DNA of 64,000 nucleotides from Papilionanthe hookeriana x Papilionanthe teres (lineage: Eukaryota; Streptophyta; Magnoliopsida; Asparagales; Orchidaceae): contig CM040434.1 in the NCBI GenBank assembly GCA_022702705.1, forward strand, positions 57,399,974-57,463,973. The letters are read 5' to 3'. Shown here piece by piece: positions 31,011 through 42,109 of this stretch. Positions within the stretch are counted from its first letter, which is position 1; the number at the start of each line of letters is the position of its first letter. Made by a program: the position numbers and the translations under genes. The notes under the pieces were generated by a model. That model was given only the letters and a program-made list of their open reading frames with translations. It searched no databases and had not been told where the DNA came from.

Positions 31011-32450
31011 CTTAACAACAATTGGGCTTTGTCACATCCCTGAAGCTTTGGGTTCAACCTAAATGAACTTACATCATATTATAAATACTTAGGTTCAACT
31101 TACATAAATCTAAGTTAAAATTGAAAATCTTTGGGACTTATCAAAATGGACCCACACCAAATTTTAGACACCTAGGTTCAATCCATATGAACACAAAAAC
31201 AAAATCAAAACTCCTTAGGTTTTACTCACATGAACTCAAGTCAAACCTTGAACTTTTGGATTCAACCCATATGAACCCAAATCCAAATGAAAACCAAACC
31301 TATGGCTTACGTTGAACCCATATGAATTTAAACCTCATCCAAACCATAATTAGGTCTAAGACATCAAACAGTCCTAATTAAACCAAGTAATCACATTAGG
31401 TTTAACTTAATAAATCTTAATTAGGTCTAAGACACCAATTAGACCTAATTAAACCAAGTTAGACCTTAACCACATTAGGTTTAACTTAATAAACCCCAAT
31501 TAGGTTTAAGACACTGATCAGACCTAATTAAACCAAGTTAGACCTTAACCACATTAGGTTTAACTTAATAAACCCCAATTAGGTCTAAGACACCAATTAT
31601 ACCTAATTAAAACAAGTTAGATCATAATTACATTAAGTTTAACTTAATAAATCCTAATTAAGTATAACCCTTATTAGACTTAATTAACATTTAAGCCTTA
31701 CTTACATCAGGCTTAAACAACCTTAAATCCTAATTAATTCTAACCCTAATTAGACTTAATTAACCTTTAAGCCTTAATTACATTAGGCTTAATCAACCTT
31801 AAATCCTAATTAAGTTTAACCCTAATTAGACTTAATTAACCTTTAAGCCTTACTTACATTTGGCTTAAACAACCTTAATCCTACTTAATTCTAAACCTAA
31901 TTAGACTTAATTAACCTTTAAGCCTTACTTACATTAGGCTTAAACAACCTTAAATCCTAATTAAGTCTAACCCTAATTAGACTTAATTAATCTTTAAGCC
32001 TTACTTACATTAGAATTAGACTGCCTTAAATCCTAATTAAGTCTAACCCTAATTAGACTTAAATAACCTTTAAGCCTTACTTACATTAGGCTTAAACAAC
32101 CTTAAATCCTAATTAAGTCTAACCCTAATTAGACTTAATTAACCTTTATGCCTTACTTACATTAGGCTTAAACAACCTTAAATCCTAATTAAGTCTAACC
32201 CTAATTAGACTTAATTAATCTTTAAGCCTTACTTACATTAGAATTAGACTGCCTTAAATCCTAATTAAGTCTAACCCTAATTAGACTTAAATAACCTTTA
32301 AGCCTTACTTACATTAGGCTTAAACAACCTTAAATCCTAATTAAGTCTAACCCTAATTAAGCTTAAATCAAAACCATAACTCATGTTCAATTCAACTTGA
32401 ACCCAAGTTAACCAAACCTTATGGTTCAACTTACATTGAACTTAACTTAA
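31011..32450 (+). repeat. LTR-B satellite block 1 (76-bp unit)
   Basis: The first 330 bp are TTAGGTTCAACTTACATGAA-like degenerate units. From 31340 to 32370 there are about 13 copies of a 76-bp unit with hairpins AAGCCTTACTTACATTAGGCTT and TTAGACTTAATT, the reverse complement of the 11416-12115 unit. Two adjacent stretches (about 31930-32100 and 32170-32340) are nearly identical, so a higher-order repeat of roughly 230 bp is present. Athila-2 interrupts the block after CTTAA. Confidence 0.9.
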
Positions 32451-35400
32451 TGAGTTGAAGCACTCCACGCGGACACTTAGCATAATTTTAAATTTATTTT
32501 TGTAACAAGTATATAATATATTCTTTAATTGCAGAGTTACTATTAACGCAAGTATACTATCGCTCAAGTAATACAGGGCTCTAGTGGAGTCTTGGATATC
32601 AATCCCATATGGAATATTTTAGAGGCTACGAACTAGGATTATAGAAATCAATTCAAATCACAACTTGGAAATCAAAATTGCCTATCTGTCACTAATATGC
32701 AATCGACAATAATTTGAAGTTTTAATAGACTAGTTCTACTAACATATAACTAATTCTACTAATAAAGTGAAGTTCAAATATATAAGCAAGAATCTTTCTC
32801 CTTTTTAAAGATATTTAAGTGAATGGAAAATTAGAATTAGTTTAAAATCGTGTTGTGCTAAATAGGAGCATACTTATTCTTTACCCTTTGGTCCAGGAAT
32901 AAAGAACATTGATGAATCCTATGCTTGGTTACTGAATATGCGGCTAGGCTGGGAGGATACTAGCTTTCACTTCGGAGCTCCCACGTTCCCCTCGCTTGAG
33001 GGCTAACATCTACACTTCAGCACCCAAACGATAGAATCAAATTAAGAATTTTAGCCCGTCACTTTAAAATCTCCAACTATATGCCCGATGAATATTATTT
33101 CCCTATTTATTTGCACCCTACTTCCATGGACTTTGACCTCTCTGAATCTCGAATGTAATCTTTACTATAGTTGTTGAACTAAACATATTTTAACTAATCA
33201 ATTAACCAGATTGAAAGTAAATTAAGATTTAAGTAAAAGATTATCACAACTTTTTTAAACTTTTATGACACACTAATTTAATTTACCATTTCACAAAAAT
33301 ATCAAAACAAGGAGAAAGACAGAAAAACTACTCAGATTTCATGGAGAGGATATAATAAAACTTGGATTTCATATATAAAAGAAAAGTTCTACAAACTAAA
33401 GTAAACAAACACAACTTATCTTAAATTCCTCCCCAAGCAAACTCCTTAAAGTTTCTATGAATCTCTTCCTTTCTTTACAGTAAGCAGAATTCTTCTTCAA
33501 AACGGCAATGAAGAAGAGATCTCTCACTTCCCTTCCACTCTTACAATCTCTCGAAGAATTCTTCATAAATTTCACTATCTGAACTCACAAATTAACACTA
33601 GAAACTCTATATGGACTCACTAGACTCACACACTTGACTCTCTAATGGATTAGAATGACACGTGGTGGACACAAATGGATGCTAGTGGACACTTTTTTTC
33701 GGCCCCAAATTGTTCCTTTTAAAATAGTTGAAGAGTTTCCAAGAATTTTCCAAGCATCGCATCAAAAATCATCCACAATCGATGTATTTCATCGATCCTG
33801 CCATCATTGGCCTTCTAGAATACTTAACCTTGGACCCCTTTTGAATAAGCCCCACTGTCGGCAGCCTCTATCTTATCGTCGGTGGGTGATCCTCTTAAAA
33901 AGTACATATTTGTATGTCTTATTTATGATTCAATTTTTAAGGATATTATGCTTTAATGAAAGGTATTTTTGTTTTTGTGTATATAGGTGATGAAAAAATA
34001 GTTCAAGAAGGAAAAAGGAGCAAAAAGGAGCAAAAATAGAGCTAAAAAGCGAAGTTTCCAAAATTATAGGTCTGGCGCCTAGGCGCCAATTCGATACTGA
34101 AGCTCTTAAGATTTTTGACAACTTGGGGTAGATATTTTTACGGTGTTAAGCGGTTATCAGACCTTCTAGAAGACTGGAAGTTACTCTTGATACATAGTAC
34201 ATGTGATACAATGCATCTGGACACAGGAAAATAGTTTTAATCGCGAAGAGGTATGATCTAAAGTGAAGGGGTGCAAAGATCTGGTCACGGAGTCTGGCGC
34301 CTAGGCGCCAGATCCCGGTGCCTAGGCGCCACAGTTACTATCTTGAAGATTCATTGAATTTGGATGAATTTTAAAGAGGTACCTTAAGCAACCCCTGGTA
34401 ATTTTTGAAGCTCTATAAATAGGAGACATTTCTACAGAAAGCAGAGCTCTCCCACGCCTGGAAATAGTTCTAGAGAGCCACCAAATACTTTTATTAAGTA
34501 TTTAGTGAGTTTATTTTAGTTTATAAGAGTTGGTGATGTTAAAGTCTTGTACTTTGCATTGCAGTCAGTAGGAGTCAAAGGATCACTTGAAGGAACATTT
34601 CAGATAAGCATTTGTAACTTTGTTCAAAGTTTTATAAATATGTTTTGTTGTGTGAATTCAATGTGTTATAAGTAGTTACTTTTCTTTCTCTTTTCAACTA
34701 TGAAAAGATAACAAAGATAATTTGATTTCGTTGGAGAACTTAAACATAATTTTAAAAATTATTATGATGATATTCATCCCTAATCTTAATTTACTTTTTA
34801 AACTACCTATTTGAATTGTTAAAATCTGTTGAAGAATTCTGAGACCTATCCAGAGATGAGTTCTTAACTAGTAGATATCATATGAATCCTTGGGTAATCG
34901 AAGGCCATGTGCAGGTTATTCAAGGTGAAGTGCAAATAAATAAGAAAATATTATTTATTGGGCGTAGAATTAATTAGTTTTTAGAGTAACAAACTAAATT
35001 CTATTAATTTAGTTTATAGAAAGGGAATAGGTCACTAGTAGGGCCGACCATAGCCACCCTTGGACATCTAGAAGTGTGAGTCTACATTAACCCTTTCTAC
35101 TAATAATACGTCCTGAACCAATCTATAGATTAGCCAATGTTCTTTATACTATCAAGCGAAGGTAAAGAATATGAATGCTTCTATTTTGTGCAATACCATA
35201 ATTTCAAGTTCTCTACGAATGATAGCTTTTCTGAAAAATCTTGGATTAGTTGAAAATAAGAAAGTTGTTTTATTTATACTTGCATCAACCTTTACTTTAT
35301 TGCTACTTTTCTTACATATAGTATAAATTTCATAAAACTTAAAATCTGATTTTTAAAAAGAAATAAAAATCATAATTATTTTTAATTTGAAATCTATTAA

Positions 35401-35842
35401 TTTCTAAAATTAATCTTCCCTGTGGGATTGATAACCAAGACTCTAATAGAGCCATATATTACTGGATACGATACGTATACTTGCGTAGTACCTCTAGTGT
35501 GCAAATATTTTCTAAAATTATATATTTATTTTTACATACTACCCTTTGAAATATAAATTAAAGGATAAATTGTAGGCATAGTTACGGGTCAAGGTCATCA
35601 GCAGGCTCCCACGAAATATATTTTGAACTCTAGGAAAAACAAGCCGTCGGCGCCATAGATCAAATTTTCATAATTTTGGGTCATTTTACTCCAAATTTGC
35701 TCCTTTTTGCATATTTTCGCTCAATTTTCCATAAATTAACATACCTGCAGAAAAACACCAAAAATACCCTTCCTTAAAGTGCAATATCATCAAAATCAAT
35801 ATAAAATAGACATGAAAATCTTAACATTTTTTTCTTGGGTCA
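32451..35842 (-). repeat. Athila-2 3' LTR (interrupted)
   Basis: LTR sequence is 32451-33886 and 35606-35842, about 1.67 kb once the solo LTR and its duplicated target are removed. Termini are TGAGTTGAAGCACTC and TTGGGTCA. It matches 51646-53397 by eye at about 90%, so Athila-2 looks older than Athila-1. Confidence 0.9.
33887..35600 (+). mobile_element. Athila-1-family solo LTR inside Athila-2 3' LTR
   Basis: It starts TGATCCTCTT and ends GGGTCAAGGTCATCA. It has GGCGCCTAGGCGCC at about 34076-34089 and 34296-34309, a TATA box at 34419-34428 and the U5 block near 35470. Flanks are GTGGG (33882-33886) and GCAGG (35601-35605). The uninterrupted copy of the target (about 53137) reads GCGGG, so each flank has lost the CpG by one transition. 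The last nine bases (AGGTCATCA) lie beyond the usual GGGTCA terminus. Confidence 0.85.
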
Positions 35843-35880
35843 AAATCCCCCAAACTTAACTATTACTTGTCCTCAAGTAA
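35843..35880 (-). promoter_or_regulatory. Athila-2 polypurine tract and hairpin
   Basis: The minus strand reads AAGTTTGGGGGATTT before the LTR start TGACCC, followed upstream by the hairpin TTACTTGTCCTCAAGTAA (35863-35880). Both are the same as in Athila-1. Confidence 0.85.
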
Positions 35881-37265
35881 TCTTTAGAACTACATAAAAG
35901 TTATGAATTATTGTGGTAAAGATTTAATTCAGAAATTCTATAATTTTGATTTAAATAAATATCATAGCAAGAATTCTTAGAAAGATTTTTAGGTAATTAG
36001 ATTAATTCTGCAGGTGTAAGGGTATCTAGTCATCAAGTCTAAGAGTTCTAGTCTTCTATTCATTTCAAGAACGACTATATGTTGCAATATCAATTCACTT
36101 AGAATATTCAGAAGATAGGAACTTCATGAGGATACTATTAGTAAAGCAACTAGTTATAAATAGAAGTTCAGAAATGTTTTTAGTTTTCTCTTTAGGTTAA
36201 TCCAAGTGAAGCGAATTTTTGGTAAGGCATCTCCTCAAGCTTCTCCTCACTTAATTTTTTCTTTTGGATTGTTTCTCAATCCTATATATTTTTCTTTTCT
36301 TTTCAGGGATTGTATTTCAATCCTTTTCTTTTTCTTTCTTTTTCTTTTTCAAGTGAGGATTACTATATCTGGACAGCCTGTTAATAATTTTGAACTTCAC
36401 TCTGCTTTTCCTAAATTTGAAACTTTAAAACATTCTTTACCTTATATGTAATTCGTAGTTTTTACATAATTGAATCCCAATCTTTTCTTTCTCAACTAAA
36501 TTTCTAAGATTCTTAATATTTCAAAATATAGTTTTCTTTACTTTAAATAGTTAACTATAGTCTTATCCTCATATACTAAATATCTTAACCTACAAAATTA
36601 ATTTTCATTACCAAAAATATTTCTTTGAAGCTTCTATCATATTTAAATAAATCTAAATATAGTTATCTGAATTAAATTTTATCACAAAAATCATATTTAT
36701 AATTTTTTGAAAATATGATAATTGAGAACATTTAATAGTTAATATTTTTCTCCCCCCCCAAACTTAAAGTTTTCCATAATAGAAATAATACAGGGTGGAA
36801 AGAAAAATTCTAAATATAAAAATTATACCTTTGCACTTTAGACATTTTTGTCTTTTTGAAATTTTGCAGGTTCTTCTCAAAATTTTTAACTTCAATTGAT
36901 TTGTAATATTAAAAACCTTTCTACACATATAAAAGTTTAGAAAATTTGCTGGGGTAATGAAGTTCTAAAACAAGTATATAAAACTAAACATAACAAGAAC
37001 TAACTACACTACACATGACATATGCATTTCACAACACAGAATAAACAGTCTACTATTTTCGACTTAAAAGTTCACAATTACTATTACAATCACAATCCAT
37101 CACAGTCCAGTAATGAAAACACAAATTACAAAACTAAACACATATCTCAGAAAATAAAACATAGTCCACATAATACAATTAATAAAAATGAAAGTACTAC
37201 AATAAAACTAACACAATCACATACATCACATCACATCACAATCACAAATATTAATCATCAAAATC
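35881..37265 (-). other. Athila-2 3' untranslated region
   Basis: AT-rich noncoding sequence. Shared landmarks with Athila-1 are CTCCTCAAGCTTCTCCTC (about 36230), a polypyrimidine run, GGATTACTATATCTGGACAG (36356) and the second polypurine motif (36751-36768). Small frames inside are composition artefacts. Confidence 0.75.
36751..36768 (-). promoter_or_regulatory. Second polypurine tract-like motif of Athila-2
   Basis: The minus strand reads CTTTAAGTTTGGGGGGGG. It lies about 0.9 kb from the LTR-adjacent PPT, as in Athila-1. Confidence 0.6.
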
Positions 37266-38438
37266 TCATGCTATGTCTTCATCTCCCGGATCAACAGGTG
37301 GATTGGGCTGATAATGAGTATAACGGGGGCATTCTGGAAAAATGACATTAAGCTCTCCTCTGTAATATCTAGCCTGAGCATCATAATAAGCCATCTCAAA
37401 ATCAGAGTGCCTCTGAAGATACTCACTATCGTGATCATGTCTTCACTCTAAACCTTCAATCATATGATCAATTCTTTCCAGTTTTTCATCTAGTTTCTTA
37501 AAACTTTTCTGCTGCAGGGTCATGGCATTCATCAAATCATGTAAGGTAGGGGAACAGGATGCAGGAGGGTCATAGCTAGTAGAAGGGATGTCTCCACTAG
37601 AAGAAGGTGCCTTGCTCCTACTCCCAGATCTCCATTCCTCATAGGATTCATAAGTTTTTAAATTTGCTTTACTAATGGGTTTCATTGGATATACCCATTC
37701 TTCATCATCATTAGCTTCAACTCCAGATATATGACAAAGTGAATAAATTAGGCAGGATGTCCTAAATATCCACTTGATCCACTCTTCGTAGTGGCCATAA
37801 TATTCTTGTAAATTATTCTCCCCACATTTATATTTCTTTTGTTCTGCATACAGAATTTCAGAATAGCTCTGTCTCTCGAGACTTTACTATGATGATAGGT
37901 GGGTAGCAGAGTAGAACAAATGAAATAATGTCATGCCTTAACAGTGGCATTCATCATAGAAAGTGGAAAGTTAATCTGTTCACGATTCTTAATTTTCCAA
38001 GTGCTTTTCCCATCAGTTAGAAAGTCAAAAACATCGTTTAAACGACCCTCCATTGTTCCAAATGTTTCATACTAGCTAGAAAAGTAATCTTGAAGCTTGT
38101 AAAAAGAATTAATGCGGTTAGCATTAAAATCGACAGAAATTCCTCTTACTTGGACAGGCTCGTTCTCAAGTTGAGTTAGATTAGAATAGAATTCTCTTAT
38201 AACTTCAATAGCAACTTTATTTGTAGTGTAACAGAAGTTCTGCCATCCTCTCTTTAATGACTCGTTCCACCTCTCCTCTGGGATTATTGAAAACTCGATC
38301 TTGAATGCACTTCACACCTTGGAAGATTGAAGTGTACCTTGATTGTGTTTTGGCATTAACAAATTGAGTTTCATCGAATACAAGTATTCTCTTTTGACGT
38401 AGGCTATTTTTTGATCTATCAAAATCACAAAAATCCAA
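37266..38438 (-). pseudogene. Athila-2 accessory 3' ORF, copy 2
   Basis: The sequence is readable end to end across at least three frame changes or stops. N-terminal part: RQKRILVFDETQFVNAKTQS. After a shift near 38217: VIREFYSNL and VRGISVDFNANRIN. Then WKIKNREQINF, HYFICSTLLP, DRAILKFCMQ and VGRIIYKNI (Transposase_32-like core). Then MKPISKANLKTYESYEEW with a Ser-rich tail and a helix (LQQKSFKKLDEKLERIDHMI). A last shift leads to an end near 37266. It is homologous along its length to the 17091-18233 ORF. Function unknown. Confidence 0.75.
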
Positions 38439-38774
38439 ACTAATCTCTAAAATAATAATACAATGGCTTCTAAAGGTGGTTTAAAGCAATCTAAATCAAG
38501 TTCCATGAATTTATTCTAAGTCTTTTCTCCACATTTTCAAATTTCCCAAAATTTCTTAATGTGGAAGAAATTCATTGTGAAAATAAAAAATTTTTACATA
38601 GGAGTGAAGCTCTTACCAAGGTAAGGTGAAATCCGGTGTTAGAATGTGTTGAAATTGCTCCAAATCCGAGATCTATCAAGCCCTAGGTCAAAATTTTCGG
38701 TAAATCGGGGAATAAGATGATGAATAGTGGCGTTTGACTGGTCAAAATTGCGGTTAAAAGGTAAATTTTGGGAT

Positions 38775-38865
38775 CTCACCGTCGGTGGGCTCAATTGAAT
38801 TAAATTCCAATAGCCTCAGGAAAATCACGCCATCGGTGGCCTCGAGCGCGCCATCGGTGAGATTC
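38775..38865. repeat. GC-rich motif cluster before accessory ORF copy 2
   Basis: CTCACCGTCGGTGGGCTC, CGCCATCGGTGGCCTCG and CGCCATCGGTGAG lie within about 90 bp. They are decayed forms of the CTCGCCGTCGGCGG motif in the LTR, about 330 bp upstream (minus strand) of the ORF. Confidence 0.8.
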
Positions 38866-39442
38866 TCAAACATTGATCATTTTTCAAATTTTTGCGATTT
38901 CGATCAATTTTAAGCCTCGTCGTCATCTGGTCGATCATTTTAATCATATATTTTAAGTGATTAAGTGATGTATTAACACAAATAAACATACACACAACAA
39001 AAATTCACAATTATTTATTAAATCCAAGTGTTTACAATGCACATTACATAACACACACAAACAGGTATTTTCCCAACCTAAATCCATCTAATCAGCGTCG
39101 CAATCTAAACCACAACATTCAAAATGTTGAAAACAGACTTTTCAATTATAATCTCAACTATACTGAGATTAAAAAGCAAACTAAGAAAGAAAACACACAA
39201 ACATAGTTCAAATCAAGTACAACATAAAGTAGCAAATAAAGTAAGGCAATTCTACTACTCTTCTAAATCAGTACTAGTTTCTCCTCTGATATCACCCATT
39301 GCTTGAACATGGACAAACAGGTTATAAAAAGGTCAGAATAAGAATTCTTCAGTTGAATCTTCTTCAATCTATCTCATCTTCTTCATTAAGCATACCAAAC
39401 TTGCTTCAAATTGCCCAGTATGATCAAAATGTTCTTCATCCT

Positions 39443-40413
39443 CTAATCGATATGATCAAAGAAATCAGATATATTGTTAACTGTGTTCGTTAAATTTTGT
39501 ACCTGCTTCTCCAGATTCTTGATTCTGTGTAAGACCATCGGTGTCTTGTCTGCTACTAGAGGTTGAATAGGAACATAATTCTGCGACTCTTGATCCATAA
39601 TCACGCCCATGTCATTCTCCTCATCATTGGCTAGGAACATATGGGTTGGGTCTAAAGGTTTCCAAGGTAGCAGTACCTTTTCACAAATCTCGTACGATAC
39701 TTGAAATAGACTGCATATTGAGAAAATTTTTTAAGGATGTCCAAGCCCTTGAGATGATCCTTGAACGATCATTCCAAACACATACTTTACAATAATTGAT
39801 CCAATATCAATGGGCCATCCCATTTGAATGCAGTAGTTCAATATTGCACTATTTTAGTGAATTTACCGATTTTCATCGTTGGTAATAACTTCGCAGATAT
39901 GAAAAAGTGCCAATTTTTCGAAACAGGATTTAAAAGTGTTGCAGAAAAACTAACGTACCCGTTTTCTCTAACTTCCCAGTCTTCAGTTTTGTCCGTCAAA
40001 TATTGGTAAATTTCATTCATCTTCTCTCTTGTCGGCATGAATTTTGAATAATGGCAGACAGGAACATTCTCAAGCATGTTTAACTCTTTAATCCGTCCAG
40101 AATTAAATGTTATCCACCTACCTCGCACATAGATGCTTCCTCGGTTGATTCCATGTATACTAGCGTAGAATTCCTTCACCATTAGAACGACTACTGTGGT
40201 AGTAATATAGCAAAAAACATCCCATCTTCGCAGCACAATCATTTCTTTAATTGTTGTCGAAGGATTGTCTAATTCTTAATTGACAAATTCTCTTTCCTTG
40301 ATTAGCCTTCTCTTGGACACCACCTTGTTGAAAAGTCGCTGCGCCTTGGCACTAATGAACTTTCTCCGATTGTACACTTGACATTTTAGATAATCTACTG
40401 AATTGGAAGCCAT
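39443..40413 (-). pseudogene. Athila-2 accessory 3' ORF, copy 1
   Basis: It starts at an ATG at 40413 (MASNSVDYLKCQVYNRRKFI). An in-frame TAA near 40277 is followed in the same frame by RRWDVFCYITTTVVVLMVKE, FYASIHG, VRGRWITFNSGRIKELNML and WEVRENGYVSFSATLLN, then WHFFISAKLLP. After a break at about 39838 the NYCIQ-like part and a C-terminal helix (RIKNLEKQVQNLTNTVNNIS) follow in other frames. The core matches the Transposase_32-like domain of the other copies but is quite diverged, so this duplication is old. Function unknown. Confidence 0.75.
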
Positions 40414-40482
40414 TAGAGAGGAATTGAAGGAAATTTCCATTCATTTTTTGGAGTTTGAGTGTTTAGGAACCGTCCATGGAAG

Positions 40483-40489
40483 TTTATAA
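40483..40489 (-). promoter_or_regulatory. Internal TATA-like box before accessory ORF copy 1
   Basis: The minus strand reads CCCTTATAAACTTCC, 70 bp upstream of the ATG at 40413 and 66 bp downstream of the GC-rich cluster. The GC-cluster/TATA order is the same as in U3. Confidence 0.45.
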
Positions 40490-40554
40490 GGGACGAGTTC
40501 ACTAAAAACTGCCATAAACCATCATTTCAAACTCAAAAAACTGCTCACTCGCCG

Positions 40555-40665
40555 ATCCCGCTGTTGGCGGCCTCGATGGCGTCGTTGGCGAGCCTTGTGC
40601 AATTAAATTCTAGAGCTCTTAGGAAAACCCGCCACCGGTAGCATCGATCACACCGTCGGTGGCCT
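40555..40665. repeat. GC-rich motif cluster before accessory ORF copy 1
   Basis: GCTGTTGGCGGCCTCGATGG, CGTCGTTGGCGAGCC, CGCCACCGGTAGC and CACCGTCGGTGGCC: four variants of the family's U3 motif, placed between integrase and the first accessory ORF. Confidence 0.82.
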
Positions 40666-40831
40666 AAGCAAAATTTTGCACATTAACACTGTGGTCAAAT
40701 ACGTTCCAAATTTTCTCTATGGATCCAAATTCTTGAATATCAAAGGGCAAATACAAGTAATAGAATTCAATATTACTCCAAACTAACGATAAACTCAAAT
40801 AAACAAACACTCAAATTAATAAAGATAACTA

Positions 40832-40877
40832 TGGGTTGCCTCCCATAAAGCGCTTGGTGTAACGTCGTCAGCCCGAC
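40832..40877 (-). promoter_or_regulatory. Conserved 46-bp post-integrase block (Athila-2)
   Basis: Same block as 19919-19964 with only a few differences (CATAAAGCGCTTGGTGTAAC on the plus strand against CACAAAGCGCTTGGTTTAAC). Confidence 0.8.
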
Positions 40878-40952
40878 CTATTCAAATGTTATTCAGGTTG
40901 ACTGAGCATTAAAACCTCTTTAAAATTTGGTCTTTTACCCTCAAAATGTGTT

Positions 40953-42109
40953 TTAATCTATGCCATTTACTTGAAATCTATTCCCAGTCTTCTGATCTTC
41001 AATTACAACAGCTCCATAAGTATAAACTTGAGTCACAGTAAATGGTCCTAACCAACGAGACTTCAATTTTCCAGGAAATAATTTCAACCTTGTATTGGAA
41101 ATCAAAACTTCTTGTCCTGATCCAAAGTTCTTCTGGTTAATCTCCCGAACATGCATTAACTTCAGTTTTTGCTTATAAATTCTATCGTTATCATAAGATT
41201 CATTTCTTAGTTCTTCTAATTTATTCAATTGCAACGATCTATTCTCACCAGCATTTTTCAAATTATAATTGAATTCTCTAATCGCCCAATATGCTTTATG
41301 CTCCAATTCTACTGGTAAGTGACAAGTCTTTCCATAAATAAGTCTGTAGGAGTCATACTAATAGGAGTTTTATAAGCAGTCATGTATGCCCATAATGCAG
41401 TATCCAGTCTCGTAGACCAATCTACTCTACAAAGCTTTACAGTCTTTTCTAAAATTTGTTTAATCTCATGATTAGAAACTTCAGCTAAACCACTGGTTTG
41501 AAGATGATAAGAAGTAGAGAATCTATGAATAATGTTAAATTTTTCTGCTAATCTCTAAATATATTTATTCCTAAAATGGTATCCTCTGTCAGTGATAATC
41601 ACTCTCGGCATACCGTATCATGTGAAAATGTTTTTCATTAAGAATCTTGAAACACTTTTAGCATCACAAAGAGGTAAAGCTTGTGCTTTAATCCACTTTG
41701 ATACATAATCAACCACAATGAAAATATATAAGTTCCCAAATGAAGGAATAAATGGTCCCATGAAATCTAATCCCCAAACATTAAAAATCTTAACTTCTAA
41801 CATTAAATTCAGAGGCAATTCATTTCTTCTAGATATATTACCAACTCGTTGGCATCTATCACAAGTTTTGATATATCTGTAAACATCTATAAGAAAAGTA
41901 GGCCAATAAAATCCAGCTTGCAAAATTTTATGCGTAGTTTTGTCAATCTCAAAATATCCTCCAAATTCAGAATCGTGGCATTTTTGAATAATCAGTTCAG
42001 TTTCTTCATAAGATACACATCTCCTAATAATAAGATCGTTACATTTCTTATATAAATATGGTTCATCCCAAATGCTTTTGCATCATGAATGAATTTTTTC
42101 TGTTGCTGC
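40953..42109 (-). pseudogene. Athila-2 integrase, downstream part
   Basis: It continues from 49405 across the giant LTR insertion. The zinc domain keeps CDRCQRVG (41850). The core has GLDFMGPFIP with the first Asp. ITDRGYHF with the second Asp and AEVSNHEIK with the Glu follow in other frames (41617-41340). The C-terminal domain is an intact stretch at 41306-40953 (NTRLKLFPGKLKSRWLGP, YGAVVIEDQKTG). It has multiple frameshifts and stops. Confidence 0.85.
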
